From: Mycolicibacterium sp. CH28
Lineage (GTDB): Bacteria; Actinomycetota; Actinomycetes; Mycobacteriales; Mycobacteriaceae
Direction of reading: 5' to 3'
DNA: 64,000 nucleotides
Assembly (NCBI RefSeq): GCF_004745805.1
Contig: NZ_SRLQ01000002.1
Coordinates: 124,001 to 188,000 of the forward strand
Below the pieces are notes generated by a model that was given only the letters and a program-made list of their open reading frames with translations, did no database searches and was not told the DNA's origin. Made by a program: the position numbers and the translations under genes. Positions 43,311 through 51,155 of the stretch are shown in pieces. How positions within the stretch are numbered: the first letter of the stretch is position 1; every line of letters starts with the position of its first letter.

Positions 43311-44068
43311 GCGTTCTGGATTCCTTCCGGCTCGACGACAAGGTCGTCGTCGTCACCGGCGCCTCGTCCGGCTTGGGTGTGTCGTTCGCCCGGGCCTTCG
43401 CCGAGGCCGGCGCCCACCTGGTGCTCGGTGCGCGGCGGGTGGATCAGCTGGCGCGCACAGCGGCCCTCGTCGAGGAGACCGGCCGCAGGGTCCACACCCA
43501 CAAGACCGACGTCGCCGACCCCGACCAGTGCCAGCAGCTGGTCGAGTCGGCGATCAACGAGTTCGGCCGGGTCGACGTGCTGATCAACAACGCCGGGATC
43601 GGCACGGCCGTGCCCGCCACACGCGAGACTCCCGACCAATTCCGCAAAGTCATCGACGTCAACCTCAACGGCTCGTACTGGATGGCGCAGGCGTGTGGGC
43701 GGGTGATGCAGCCGGGCAGCTCGATCATCAACATCTCCAGCGTCCTGGGCATCACCACCGGCGGGTTGCCGCAAGCCGCGTACAGCGCGTCCAAAGCCGG
43801 TGTGATCGGGCTGACCCGCGACCTTGCGCAGCAGTGGGGCCCGCGCAAAGGGATTCGCGTCAACGCGCTGGCACCGGGTTTTTTCAAGAGCGAGATGACC
43901 GACGAATACCAGCCCGGCTATCTGGACAGCCAACTGCCGCGGATCATGGTGGGCCGCATGGGCGATCCCGCCGAGCTGGCGGCGACGGCGGTATGGCTGG
44001 CATCACCGGCAGCGGGATATGTCACAGGACAGACAATTGCCGTCGACGGCGGTCTGACCATCACCTGA
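43307..44068 (+). CDS. SDR-family oxidoreductase (LvaD-like position)
   Basis: A 253-residue SDR with TGASSGLG (17-24), NNAG, SSVLG and the Tyr-Lys pair in YSASK. The end reads GQTIAVDGGLTIT. The GTG at 43307 forms a GTGA with the dehydrogenase stop, so it is the third gene of a translationally coupled trio. In the levulinate pathway a reductase of this family (LvaD) reduces 4-oxoacyl-CoA to 4-hydroxyacyl-CoA, which would fit here; other ketoacyl reductase roles are equally possible. An upstream frame extension to 42899 is inside the dehydrogenase and is ignored. Confidence 0.85.
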   Translation: MSVLDSFRLDDKVVVVTGASSGLGVSFARAFAEAGAHLVLGARRVDQLARTAALVEETGRRVHTHKTDVADPDQCQQLVESAINEFGRVDVLINNAGIGTAVPATRETPDQFRKVIDVNLNGSYWMAQACGRVMQPGSSIINISSVLGITTGGLPQAAYSASKAGVIGLTRDLAQQWGPRKGIRVNALAPGFFKSEMTDEYQPGYLDSQLPRIMVGRMGDPAELAATAVWLASPAAGYVTGQTIAVDGGLTIT

Positions 44069-44192
44069 CGGTAACGATCTGACGTCGATTCGACACCTCT
44101 AAGACGAATCACACCAGGGCGACATCCCCCTCTAAGGGAAGCGTGGAACTCTCGAATGCAGGAGGGTCCCCGAGCCGAGAGGGTGGCGTCCC

Positions 44193-44462
44193 ATGTGGAT
44201 GGACCTGTACGTGACGATTGCGCTGGTTGTCGCAGTCGTCGCATGGCTCGTCAGCAGGCGGTTCCAGTCCTACGATCCGCCCAGCGACCTAGTGCGTGGG
44301 TTCTTTGCGGGCCTAGCCGGTGCGTTGTGGCCACTCGTGATCGTCGGCGCCGCCCAGGTGCTGGCTGTCCGGTTCGTTGCGCGGCGGCTGAGTCCCGACA
44401 ACACCCACCGGCTGGATCTCAACGAGTTCGCCGCAAGGCAGGACCTCAGCCTGCGCTCCTGA
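44193..44462 (+). CDS. Small membrane protein, two helices, unknown
   Basis: An 89-residue protein with two hydrophobic segments (LYVTIALVVAVVAWLVS and GFFAGLAGALWPLVIVGAAQVLA) around a short loop with RRFQSYDPPSD, and a basic then polar C-terminus. I do not recognise the family. GAGAGGGTGG lies 6-10 nt before the ATG, so the start looks sound. It stands alone between the SDR operon and the repeat-bearing secreted protein. Confidence 0.6.
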   Translation: MWMDLYVTIALVVAVVAWLVSRRFQSYDPPSDLVRGFFAGLAGALWPLVIVGAAQVLAVRFVARRLSPDNTHRLDLNEFAARQDLSLRS

Positions 44463-44547
44463 TCTCGGTGCCGTAGCGCGACCCGTCTTCACACTGAGAC
44501 CAGCTGTTCACCGCTAGTTTCCCATCCACTCAAACGTTCTCGGCGAC

Positions 44548-44553
44548 TATGAT
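44548..44553 (+). promoter_or_regulatory. Candidate -10 box TATGAT for the small secreted protein gene
   Basis: TATGAT matches the SigA-type -10 and would start transcription near 44560, about 22 nt before the GTG at 44582. No good -35 is seen, which is common in mycobacteria. It also argues against the ATG at 44549 as the translation start, because that codon would lie inside the -10. Confidence 0.45.
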
Positions 44554-44581
44554 CGCCAAGCAAACGAGGGGAGTCGACGCG

Positions 44582-44878
44582 GTGAGGATCCATCCACAGA
44601 TTGCGGCAGCGGGGTTGACGCTCGCGGCGATGATCGGTATCGCTCTCTCAGTCGCGTCACCGGCCTTCGCAGACGACTCGGGCGGCCTGGTGTGGCCGGA
44701 CCCCACCGAGCCGTACTACTGGGACGCCAACGAGAACGCTGGAGGCACCGGTCCCGCCCCCCTGCCTACCGACGATCTCTATTGGAAGGAAGGCCAGGAC
44801 GCCGGCGGAACGGGCAATGCGCCGCAGCCGAGCGGTCCCGAATACACCGACGAGGGGTCGAACGCCGGGGCCTATTAG
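44582..44878 (+). CDS. Small secreted protein with three imperfect 20-residue repeats
   Basis: A 98-residue exported protein of no family I know. A signal peptide (IAAAGLTLAAMIGIALSVASPAFA) is followed by an acidic, aromatic mature part of three similar units: PYYWDANENAGGTGPAPLP, LYWKEGQDAGGTGNAPQPS and the shorter YTDEGSNAGAY. Each unit carries an aromatic-acidic start and an N/D-AGGTG turn. The GTG at 44582 with GGGGAG 8 nt upstream is preferred to an ATG at 44549. The repeats suggest a binding or structural role at the surface; this is inference. Confidence 0.65.
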   Translation: MRIHPQIAAAGLTLAAMIGIALSVASPAFADDSGGLVWPDPTEPYYWDANENAGGTGPAPLPTDDLYWKEGQDAGGTGNAPQPSGPEYTDEGSNAGAY

Positions 44879-44888
44879 CCCCGGTCCG

Positions 44889-45083
44889 TTAGGACGACCA
44901 GACTAGCTCCGACGCGTTCCGAGACAGGTCGCCGCGAGCGCGGCGCTCGACGAGTAGGGGAATGAACTCGCGGACTCGACTTCCCGTGAAGCGCTCGTAG
45001 GCACTGTCTACCGCACGGGTGACGTCGTCGTGAGGCAGGTCCGGGTGGGCCGTGCACAGCCGATCAACAACTTGTTCGATCAT
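44889..45083 (-). CDS. Small helical protein, three-helix bundle dimerisation type
   Basis: A 64-residue protein, all helix by pattern: EQVVDRLCTAHPDL, DDVTRAVDSAYERFTGSRV, REFIPLLVERRARGDL. This matches the short mycobacterial/actinobacterial proteins annotated as three-helix bundle dimerisation domain proteins; no activity is known. The ATG at 45083 is chosen by similarity; a GTG at 45107 in the same frame is possible. There is no strong ribosome site for 45083, and a perfect 8-bp inverted repeat lies 12 nt upstream, so translation may be controlled or leaderless. Confidence 0.65.
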   Translation of the reverse strand: MIEQVVDRLCTAHPDLPHDDVTRAVDSAYERFTGSRVREFIPLLVERRARGDLSRNASELVWSS

Positions 45084-45094
45084 TATCGCTTCAC

Positions 45095-45113
45095 TGACTG
45101 GTCCCACCAGTCA
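45095..45113. promoter_or_regulatory. Perfect 8-bp inverted repeat upstream of the three-helix protein
   Basis: TGACTGGT (45095-45102) and ACCAGTCA (45106-45113) with a 3-nt CCC spacer. On the minus transcript it would form a stable hairpin just before the ATG at 45083. It could be an operator or an RNA hairpin that limits ribosome access. Confidence 0.5.
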
Positions 45114-45142
45114 AGCGTCAGGCCGGCCAGGGATTTCGTCAA

Positions 45143-45163
45143 CCGGACGTTCGTCACGTCCGG
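45143..45163 (-). terminator. Weak terminator or processing hairpin after tRNA-Arg
   Basis: A perfect 7-bp stem (CCGGACG 45143-45149, CGTCCGG 45157-45163) with a 7-nt loop, 15 nt downstream of tRNA-Arg on the minus strand. There is no T-tract after it, so it may be a rho-assisted stop or a processing signal. Confidence 0.3.
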
Positions 45164-45177
45164 GAAAGTCACATGTG

Positions 45178-45250
45178 TGCGCCCGAAGGGATTCGAACCC
45201 CTAACCTTCTGATCCGTAGTCAGATGCTCTATCCGTTGAGCTACGGGCGC
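45178..45250 (-). tRNA. argV: tRNA-Arg (anticodon ACG)
   Basis: Minus-strand tRNA of 73 nt. The acceptor stem is GCGCCCG/CGGGCGC, the anticodon arm is TCTGA-CTACGGA-TCAGA giving ACG, and the T-loop is GGTTCGAATCC. Discriminator A; CCA is not encoded. A34 is the target of TadA, encoded in the same window at 11182-11643, so it should be read as inosine. Confidence 0.95.
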
Positions 45251-45290
45251 CTTCATCTTCAGTTGTTCGTGGCTGACGAATCAGCCGCGG

Positions 45291-45379
45291 CGGAGGCGAG
45301 AGGATTTGAACCTCCGGTCCCCTGTAAGGGGGACAACTCATTAGCAGTGAGTCCCATTCGGCCGCTCTGGCACGCCTCC
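45291..45379 (-). tRNA. serX: tRNA-Ser (anticodon GCT)
   Basis: Minus-strand class II tRNA of 89 nt. The acceptor stem is GGAGGCG/CGCCTCC, the anticodon arm is ACTCA-CTGCTAA-TGAGT giving GCT (reads AGC/AGU), with a long variable arm (GTCCCCC...GGGGAC) and T-loop GGTTCAAATCC. CCA is not encoded, unlike the tRNA-Ser(CGA) at 11063. It lies 41 nt upstream of tRNA-Arg and the two may be one transcript. Confidence 0.95.
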
Positions 45380-45496
45380 TGAACTACCTGAGCGTACCGG
45401 AGCCTGATCAAAGCCCCGGAACCGCCGATCCGACAGAGTACACAGCCGCCACACGTGATGGCAAAGCGGTCCCTCCCGGCCCCTAGACTGGGACAG

Positions 45497-46564
45497 GTGA
45501 CCGCCCGCCTGCGTCCCGAACTGGCTGATCTGCCGGCCTACACGCCGGGCAAGACCGTGCCGGGCGCCATCAAGCTGGCCAGCAACGAGACAGTGCACGG
45601 CCCATTGCCCAGCGTCCGCGCGGCGATCGCCGCGGCGGCCGAGACGATCAACCGCTACCCCGACAACGGCTACGTGGAGCTCAGGGAGCAACTGGCCAAG
45701 CATGTGAGCAAGGACGGGCCGTTCGCACCCGAGCACATCGCGGTGGGCTGCGGATCGGTGAGCCTGTGCCAGCAGCTCATCCAGATCACCTCCGGCGTGG
45801 GCGACGAGGTGGTGTTCGGCTGGCGCAGCTTCGAGGTGTACCCGCTGCAGGTGCGGGTGGCCGGCGCGACCCCGGTTCAGGTGCCGCTGCGCGACCACAC
45901 CTTCGACCTGGACGCCATGCTGGCCGCGATCACCGACCGCACCCGGCTGATCTTCGTCTGCAACCCCAACAATCCGACCTCCACCGTCGTCGACCCCGAC
46001 GAACTGGCCCGGTTCGTGGCCGCCGTGCCGTCGGACATCCTCATCGCCATCGACGAGGCCTACGTCGAGTACATCCGCGACGGCCTGGTGCCCGACAGTC
46101 TCGGGCTCGTCCGCAACCATCCCAATGTGGTTGTGTTGCGCACCTTCTCCAAGGCGTACGGGCTGGCCGGCCTGCGGGTGGGCTACGCGGTCGGCGACCC
46201 CGATGTGATCACCGCGCTGGGCAAGGTCTACGTGCCGTTCACCGCAACCACTGTCTCGCAGGCCGCGGCCATCGCGTCGGTGCAGGCCGCCGACGAACTG
46301 CTGGCTCGCACCGACGCGGTAGTGGCCGAGCGGCGCCGGGTGTGCGCCGCCCTGTCCGAGCTGGGCTACACCTTCCCGCCGCCGCAGGCGAACTTCGTGT
46401 GGTTCCCGCTGGCCGAACGCACCCTGGACTTCGTCGAACAGGCCGCCAACGCGCGCGTGCTGGTGCGCCCCTACGGCACCGACGGGGTGCGGGTGACGAT
46501 CGGCGCACCCGAGGAGAACGACGCGTTCCTGGCGTTCGCCAAGGCGTGGATTACGACGAGCTGA
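45497..46564 (+). CDS. hisC2: Histidinol-phosphate / aromatic aminotransferase
   Basis: A 355-residue fold-type I PLP aminotransferase. The substrate segment is KLASNETVHGPLPSV, the PLP-binding residues include CNPNNPTST and IAIDEAYVEY, and the Schiff-base lysine is in TFSKAYGLAGLRVGYAVG. By position (next to tRNA-Arg/tRNA-Ser) it corresponds to M. tuberculosis Rv3772 (HisC2/Pat), an aromatic aminotransferase, so phenylalanine/tyrosine synthesis is a possible role alongside histidinol-phosphate. The GTG at 45497 follows GGGACAG. Its end overlaps the convergent gene by 14 nt. Confidence 0.88.
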   Translation: MTARLRPELADLPAYTPGKTVPGAIKLASNETVHGPLPSVRAAIAAAAETINRYPDNGYVELREQLAKHVSKDGPFAPEHIAVGCGSVSLCQQLIQITSGVGDEVVFGWRSFEVYPLQVRVAGATPVQVPLRDHTFDLDAMLAAITDRTRLIFVCNPNNPTSTVVDPDELARFVAAVPSDILIAIDEAYVEYIRDGLVPDSLGLVRNHPNVVVLRTFSKAYGLAGLRVGYAVGDPDVITALGKVYVPFTATTVSQAAAIASVQAADELLARTDAVVAERRRVCAALSELGYTFPPPQANFVWFPLAERTLDFVEQAANARVLVRPYGTDGVRVTIGAPEENDAFLAFAKAWITTS

Positions 46565-47105
46565 CGGGCACTCGGCCGGTGAACGCCACCAGCCGATCAA
46601 GCTTGGATGCGTGCCCGGCCAGCTCCACCGGATCGTCGAAGCCCGCCCTGACCCGCCCCTCCGGGGTGATGATCTGACGCGCCAAGCCTGTCACGTACTC
46701 CGTCAGCGAATCCGGGGCCTCGATCGGCCGGCCGATCGCAGCTGCGTAATCCCAAGCGTGAACCAGGAATTCGAGCGGAAGGATGCCGGCCATCATCGCC
46801 GCGGGCGCCTCCCCCGAGCCCCAGGGAACGGAGCCGTCCAGGCCGCGGCGATGCCAGGCGTCCAGCGCCGGGCGGGCGGCGGCGATGATCTGGCGTTCGA
46901 CCGAGTCCGCGGTGTTGCGCTCGGGAAACTGTGCGCCGGCCGCACCGCCCAGCATGGTGATCGAGTTCAACAGGTGATCGGTAAGTCCGGCGACATCGAA
47001 CTCCCGGCATGGGGTCGGCTTGGCCAGGTCGGCGCTGGCGATGCCGTGGATTACCTCCTGCAGCACCTGCAGCGCCGCCTCGGCGCTGGACAGTTCGTCG
47101 GTCAT
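46551..47105 (-). CDS. TIGR03086-type DinB/mycothiol-dependent family protein
   Basis: A 184-residue four-helix protein resembling the maleylpyruvate isomerase/DinB-like TIGR03086 family: LAKPTPCREFDVAGLTDHLLNSI near the N-terminus and EFLVHAWDYAAAIGRP in the middle, supplying the His/Asp/Glu that bind metal. It corresponds to Rv3773c. Its ATG at 47105 overlaps the decarboxylase stop (ATGA), so the two are coupled; a longer frame reaching 47336 overlaps the decarboxylase and is ignored. The thiol cofactor in mycobacteria would be mycothiol; substrate unknown. Confidence 0.8.
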   Translation of the reverse strand: MTDELSSAEAALQVLQEVIHGIASADLAKPTPCREFDVAGLTDHLLNSITMLGGAAGAQFPERNTADSVERQIIAAARPALDAWHRRGLDGSVPWGSGEAPAAMMAGILPLEFLVHAWDYAAAIGRPIEAPDSLTEYVTGLARQIITPEGRVRAGFDDPVELAGHASKLDRLVAFTGRVPVSSS

Positions 47106-48580
47106 GACCCCACCGTACGACCGGTCACCGACAGCGCGGCTTCCTCGGCGCCGATCCGCAGGACGCCCTCGACCAACGTCTCGACGTCCCGCGCACGCGT
47201 GCGGTGATTCACGATGGCCGCCCGGATCGCCGGCCCACCGTCGAGGAACGTCAGCGACGGCGCCACCTGCCCCTCCAGATGCAATCGCTCGACGATACGA
47301 GCGGTGTCGGCCGCCGGGTCGGCGTAGGAGAAGCACACGACGTTGAGCGTGACCGGCGCCCGCAGGGTCAGCGCCGGCTCGGCATCGATTCGGTCGCCGA
47401 GCGACTTGGCCAGGGCGGTGGTCGTCGTAACGACGTCCGCCAGCTGATCGAGCCCGTAGGTTTTCAGCGTCAGCCAGGTCTTGAAGGCCCGGAAGCCACG
47501 GGAGAGATCTGGTCCGAGATCACACGGCCACCACTGACCCCCGGCCAGGCCCTCACCCGCGCGGCTGAGGTAGGCCGCCTCCGAGGCGAACGCCGCCCGT
47601 AGCCACTGACCGTCGGCGACCAGCAAGAACCCCGCGTCATAGGGGACTTGCGGCCATTTGTGAAAGTCGAAGGCAATGCTGTCGGCACGCTCGATGCCGG
47701 AGAAGAGCGACTTCAGTTCCGGCGCAAGGATTCCGAATGCCCCGAGTGCCCCGTCGACGTGGTAGTGCAAGCCGAATTCGGTAGCGATTTCAGCCAGACC
47801 GGCCAGATCGTCGATGCTGCCGGTGTTCACCGTTCCGGCGCTGCCGACCAGAAGGAACGGCAGGTGCCCGGCGGTGCGGTCGGCGACGATCGCGTCCCGC
47901 ACTGCCTCGAGATCGATGCGTCGCCGGTCGTCGGTGGCAATCGGCCGAAGTTGATCCGACCCGATGCCGGCGATGTCGAGCGCACGCGGAACGCAGGCGT
48001 GCGCCTCCCGGCTGGCGTACGCGCAGAGACGGCGGTCGGCCGGCAACCCGTCCCGCCGCACATCCCGCCCGAGCGCCCGGGTGCGGGCCGCCACCACCGC
48101 GACAAGAGTCGCCTGACTGGTGCCGGTGAAGAACAGGCCGTCGGCCGTCGGCGGAAACCCGAAGATGTCGCGTACCCACCTGCCCACTTGCCGCTCGACG
48201 TCGAGAGGCACATGATCACGGCCGCCGAGGTTCGAATTCAGCCCGGCCGCCACCATGTCGCCGAGCATGCCGACGACGGTTCCACCGCCCTGCACCCAAC
48301 CCATGAATCCGGGATGACCGTTACCGCTGCCGTAGGGCAGGATCTTGTCGCGCACCTCGGTCTCCACCTCGGCAAGCGGGGTGGGCGCCCACGGTAGTGG
48401 TGCGTCGAAGCCTGCCCGCACTTCCGGTGGAGCCGGCTGCCACAGGGGGCGATCGGCTAGGCCAGCCATGTGGTCGAGGACGTCATCGAGCATCCGGTGC
48501 GCGTCGGAGCGCAGGTCCTGCCAGTCGGCCGGGTCGAGCCCGACGCCGGCGACAGGTTGATTGCTGGATTGTGTCGACAC
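47102..48580 (-). CDS. PLP-dependent aromatic-L-amino-acid decarboxylase-type protein
   Basis: A 492-residue group II decarboxylase. The PLP-lysine is in AFDFHKWPQVPYD, a His that stacks on the cofactor is in SREAHACVPRA, and GHPGFMGWVQGG and LFFTGTSQATL complete the active-site architecture. The fold also includes tyrosine, tryptophan and glutamate decarboxylases, so the amino acid is not certain; aromatic substrate is the most likely from the AADC-like opening (LPWAPTPLAEVETEV). It shares a 4-nt overlap with the DinB-like gene. Confidence 0.86.
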   Translation of the reverse strand: MSTQSSNQPVAGVGLDPADWQDLRSDAHRMLDDVLDHMAGLADRPLWQPAPPEVRAGFDAPLPWAPTPLAEVETEVRDKILPYGSGNGHPGFMGWVQGGGTVVGMLGDMVAAGLNSNLGGRDHVPLDVERQVGRWVRDIFGFPPTADGLFFTGTSQATLVAVVAARTRALGRDVRRDGLPADRRLCAYASREAHACVPRALDIAGIGSDQLRPIATDDRRRIDLEAVRDAIVADRTAGHLPFLLVGSAGTVNTGSIDDLAGLAEIATEFGLHYHVDGALGAFGILAPELKSLFSGIERADSIAFDFHKWPQVPYDAGFLLVADGQWLRAAFASEAAYLSRAGEGLAGGQWWPCDLGPDLSRGFRAFKTWLTLKTYGLDQLADVVTTTTALAKSLGDRIDAEPALTLRAPVTLNVVCFSYADPAADTARIVERLHLEGQVAPSLTFLDGGPAIRAAIVNHRTRARDVETLVEGVLRIGAEEAALSVTGRTVGS

Positions 48581-49377
48581 CGATCGGCTCCTATCTCAGC
48601 GCAATGGTGGGGAGCGTAATCGCACAAGAGCGTTCACGGGTATCGGGCCGCACACCGAAGCCGGCATTCCGACCACCGCGCGACCGCTCGGCGGTTTGGG
48701 CCCGGCAGGGTTGAAATGCGAACGAAACAAGCCGGTTTCGCGGCGCGGGCGCATCCTGCAGATTCGACCGCCGCGCGCGAATGCCTGTCGGACAAGACCA
48801 CCCGCGGCGCGCCGAAACACCCTTCCGACAAGGAACTTCCATTGCCGGACCCGACGGCATCTCGATCACCCTACTGGCACCACCCACCGGGGTAGCGGCC
48901 GTAAGCTTATGGCCTGCTTGGTATCTGGGACTGCAGAATAGACGGCACCGGCGACCCGGCCGGTATGGCCACCGAGGTGAATTACCGCGCGGCAGAGCCG
49001 CTGGTGATCACGGCCCGCCGTGTCGATCACCCGCTGCGGGCCGCCGACGAGCGCGAGGCACACCTCGAAGGCCTGGCGGTACCCGGCCACCGCCTGCTGA
49101 GAGGTCGGTGCGACGCGGAAGCCGGCAGGGAATGAGCGACCGCACCAAGAGTTCACCCGAGGGGTTTCGATCACGCTGATCCGAATTTCCCGCAGGTGGA
49201 CCGGACACGAAACCATGTTCTCCGAACTGACTTTGGGGTGGCGGTTCGGAAGTCGACGGCATCGCCGAACTCGCCTATCACGTACCTGTTAGGCTTGGCG
49301 CCCAAGAGGACCCGGCGGTCCCTGCCCGAAGGACGCGAGGCCAGCCAGGCCTGGCGTTACATCATTGGAGAAGGTTC
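48581..49377. other. Gene-poor gap upstream of cysK
   Basis: About 800 nt without a convincing gene. An open frame on the plus strand (48965-49135, ATG, 56 codons, MATEVNYRAAEPLVITARR) has protein-like composition but no ribosome site, and is open upstream for another 20 codons. A 116-codon minus frame (49216-48866, ATG with GGAG before it) covers the same DNA. One may be real or both a decayed remnant; I cannot choose. The last 90 nt hold the cysK promoter: TAGGCT (49290-49295) is a possible -10, and GGAGAAGG precedes the ATG. Confidence 0.4.
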
Positions 49378-50310
49378 ATGAGTATCGCCGATGACATCAC
49401 CCAGCTGACCGGTAAGACGCCCTTGGTGCGGTTGCGGCGGGTAACCGACGGAGCGGTGGCCGAGGTGGTGGCCAAGCTGGAGTCCTTCAACCCGGCGGGC
49501 AGCGTCAAGGACCGCATCGGCGTGGCGATGCTCGACGCCGCCGAGCAGGCCGGCCTGATCAAGCCGGACACCATCATCGTGGAACCGACTAGCGGCAACA
49601 CCGGCATCGCACTGGCCATGGTCTGCGCAGCCCGCGGTTACCGATGTGTGCTCACCATGCCCGAGACGATGAGCATCGAGCGCCGAATGCTGCTGCGCGC
49701 CTATGGCGCCGAACTTATCCTGACGCCCGGCGCCGAGGGCATGTCCGGCGCGATCGCCAAGGCCGAGGAACTGGCCAAGGCCGACGAGCGGTACTTCGTG
49801 CCGCAACAGTTCGAAAACCCCGCGAACCCCGCCATCCACCGCGCCACCACCGCTGAGGAGGTGTGGCAGGACACTGACGGGAAGGTCGACATCTTTGTCG
49901 CCGGCGTGGGCACCGGGGGCACCATCTCCGGGGTAGCCGAAGTCCTCAAGGAGCGGAAGCCCTCAGCACAGGTCATTGCGGTGGAGCCGGCGGCGTCCCC
50001 GGTCTTGTCCGGGGGCAAGAAGGGACCCCACCCGATCCAGGGCATCGGCGCGGGCTTCGTCCCGTCCATCCTCGAGACGGAGCTGATCGACGAGATCATC
50101 CAGGTCGGCAACGAGGAGTCCTTCGACATGGCTCGGCGGCTCGCTCGCGAAGAGGGCTTGCTGGTCGGTATCTCTTCCGGCGCGGCTACCTGGGCGGCGC
50201 TTCAGGTCGCTCGCAGGCCCGAGAACGCCGGCAAACTGATCGTCGTCGTCTTCCCGAGTTTCGGTGAGCGGTATCTCAGCACGGCGCTGTTCGCCGACTT
50301 GGCCGACTGA
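49378..50310 (+). CDS. cysK: Cysteine synthase A (O-acetylserine sulfhydrylase)
   Basis: A 310-residue fold-type II PLP enzyme that makes cysteine from O-acetylserine and sulfide. The Schiff-base lysine is Lys44 in GSVKDRIG, the substrate loop is [10 protein letters not shown], and the phosphate-binding glycine loop is [21 protein letters not shown] lies 5-6 nt before the ATG. Its stop is 3 nt before the cysE start, so the two subunits of the cysteine synthase complex are co-expressed. It corresponds to M. tuberculosis cysK1-cysE. Confidence 0.95.
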   Translation: MSIADDITQLTGKTPLVRLRRVTDGAVAEVVAKLESFNPAGSVKDRIGVAMLDAAEQAGLIKPDTIIVEPTSGNTGIALAMVCAARGYRCVLTMPETMSIERRMLLRAYGAELILTPGAEGMSGAIAKAEELAKADERYFVPQQFENPANPAIHRATTAEEVWQDTDGKVDIFVAGVGTGGTISGVAEVLKERKPSAQVIAVEPAASPVLSGGKKGPHPIQGIGAGFVPSILETELIDEIIQVGNEESFDMARRLAREEGLLVGISSGAATWAALQVARRPENAGKLIVVVFPSFGERYLSTALFADLAD

Positions 50311-50313
50311 GCC

Positions 50314-51003
50314 ATGCTACGAAGCATTCTTCGCGACGTGCAGTCGGTTAAGAAGCGCGATCCGGCCGCCCGCTCGACGTTGGAGATAGTCCTGTGTTAC
50401 CCCGGTCTGCACGCGGTCTGGGGTCACCGTGTCACCAATTGGCTGTGGCATCACAACGCCAAACTGGCCGCCCGAGCGCTCGCCGAAGGTGTCCGCAAAC
50501 TGACCGGCGTTGAGATCCATCCCGCAGCCGTCCTCGGTGACGGGGTCTTCATCGACCATGCCACTGGCGTGGTCATCGGAGAAACCGCGGAGATCGGTAA
50601 TGACGTCACGATCTATCAAGGCGTCACCCTCGGCGGAACCAATCTCGACAAGGTTAAGCGCCACCCGACGATCGGTGCCGGCGTGATCATCGGCGCAGGC
50701 GCAAAGGTGTTGGGTGCCATAACCATTGGCGAAGGCAGTCGAATCGGCGCCAACTCCGTCGTGGTCAAGTCGGTGCCGCCCGGATCTGTCGTCGTCGGGG
50801 TCCCCGGCCAGATCATCGGTCGGCCCGCCGGAACCCAGACCGAGACCGATCAGGCAAACTTCCCCGACCCACTTGGGCTCAGCCTGCACTCCCTGCTCAA
50901 CCGGGTGAGCAAGCTGGAGGCGTTGGCCGAGTCCCCGCGTTCGGAACGAGTGATCCGGCCCCCGGAGGCCGGCGTTTGGTACGGGGAAGACTTCTCCATC
51001 TGA
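50314..51003 (+). CDS. cysE: Serine O-acetyltransferase
   Basis: A 229-residue acetyltransferase with an N-terminal helical domain and a left-handed beta-helix of hexapeptide repeats (about 65-170: [56 protein letters not shown]). The C-terminal peptide ends GEDFSI; a terminal Ile is what inserts into the CysK active site to form the cysteine synthase complex. It supplies O-acetylserine to CysK and is normally feedback-inhibited by cysteine. Confidence 0.95.
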   Translation: MLRSILRDVQSVKKRDPAARSTLEIVLCYPGLHAVWGHRVTNWLWHHNAKLAARALAEGVRKLTGVEIHPAAVLGDGVFIDHATGVVIGETAEIGNDVTIYQGVTLGGTNLDKVKRHPTIGAGVIIGAGAKVLGAITIGEGSRIGANSVVVKSVPPGSVVVGVPGQIIGRPAGTQTETDQANFPDPLGLSLHSLLNRVSKLEALAESPRSERVIRPPEAGVWYGEDFSI

Positions 51004-51155
51004 GCGGCAGCCGCACTCCGGAGGCACTTCGGCGCATAGTGCGCATAACCACCTTGACCATGGCCGATACTGGCTGGCGTAGTGACCCGCGCCTATGCGC
51101 GCGAGGGCCGATGCTGTGAAGATTCAGCGAGATCTGACAGAGCGGGGGCGACACG

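Noticed and set aside
45178..45379. tRNA genes as an integration site for a mobile element
   Set aside because: No integrase, no repeated tRNA 3' end, and the flanking genes follow the conserved mycobacterial order.
51054..51085. TTGACC...TAGTGA as a promoter for metQ
   Set aside because: Spacing is 20 nt and the -10 is poor; not strong enough to list.
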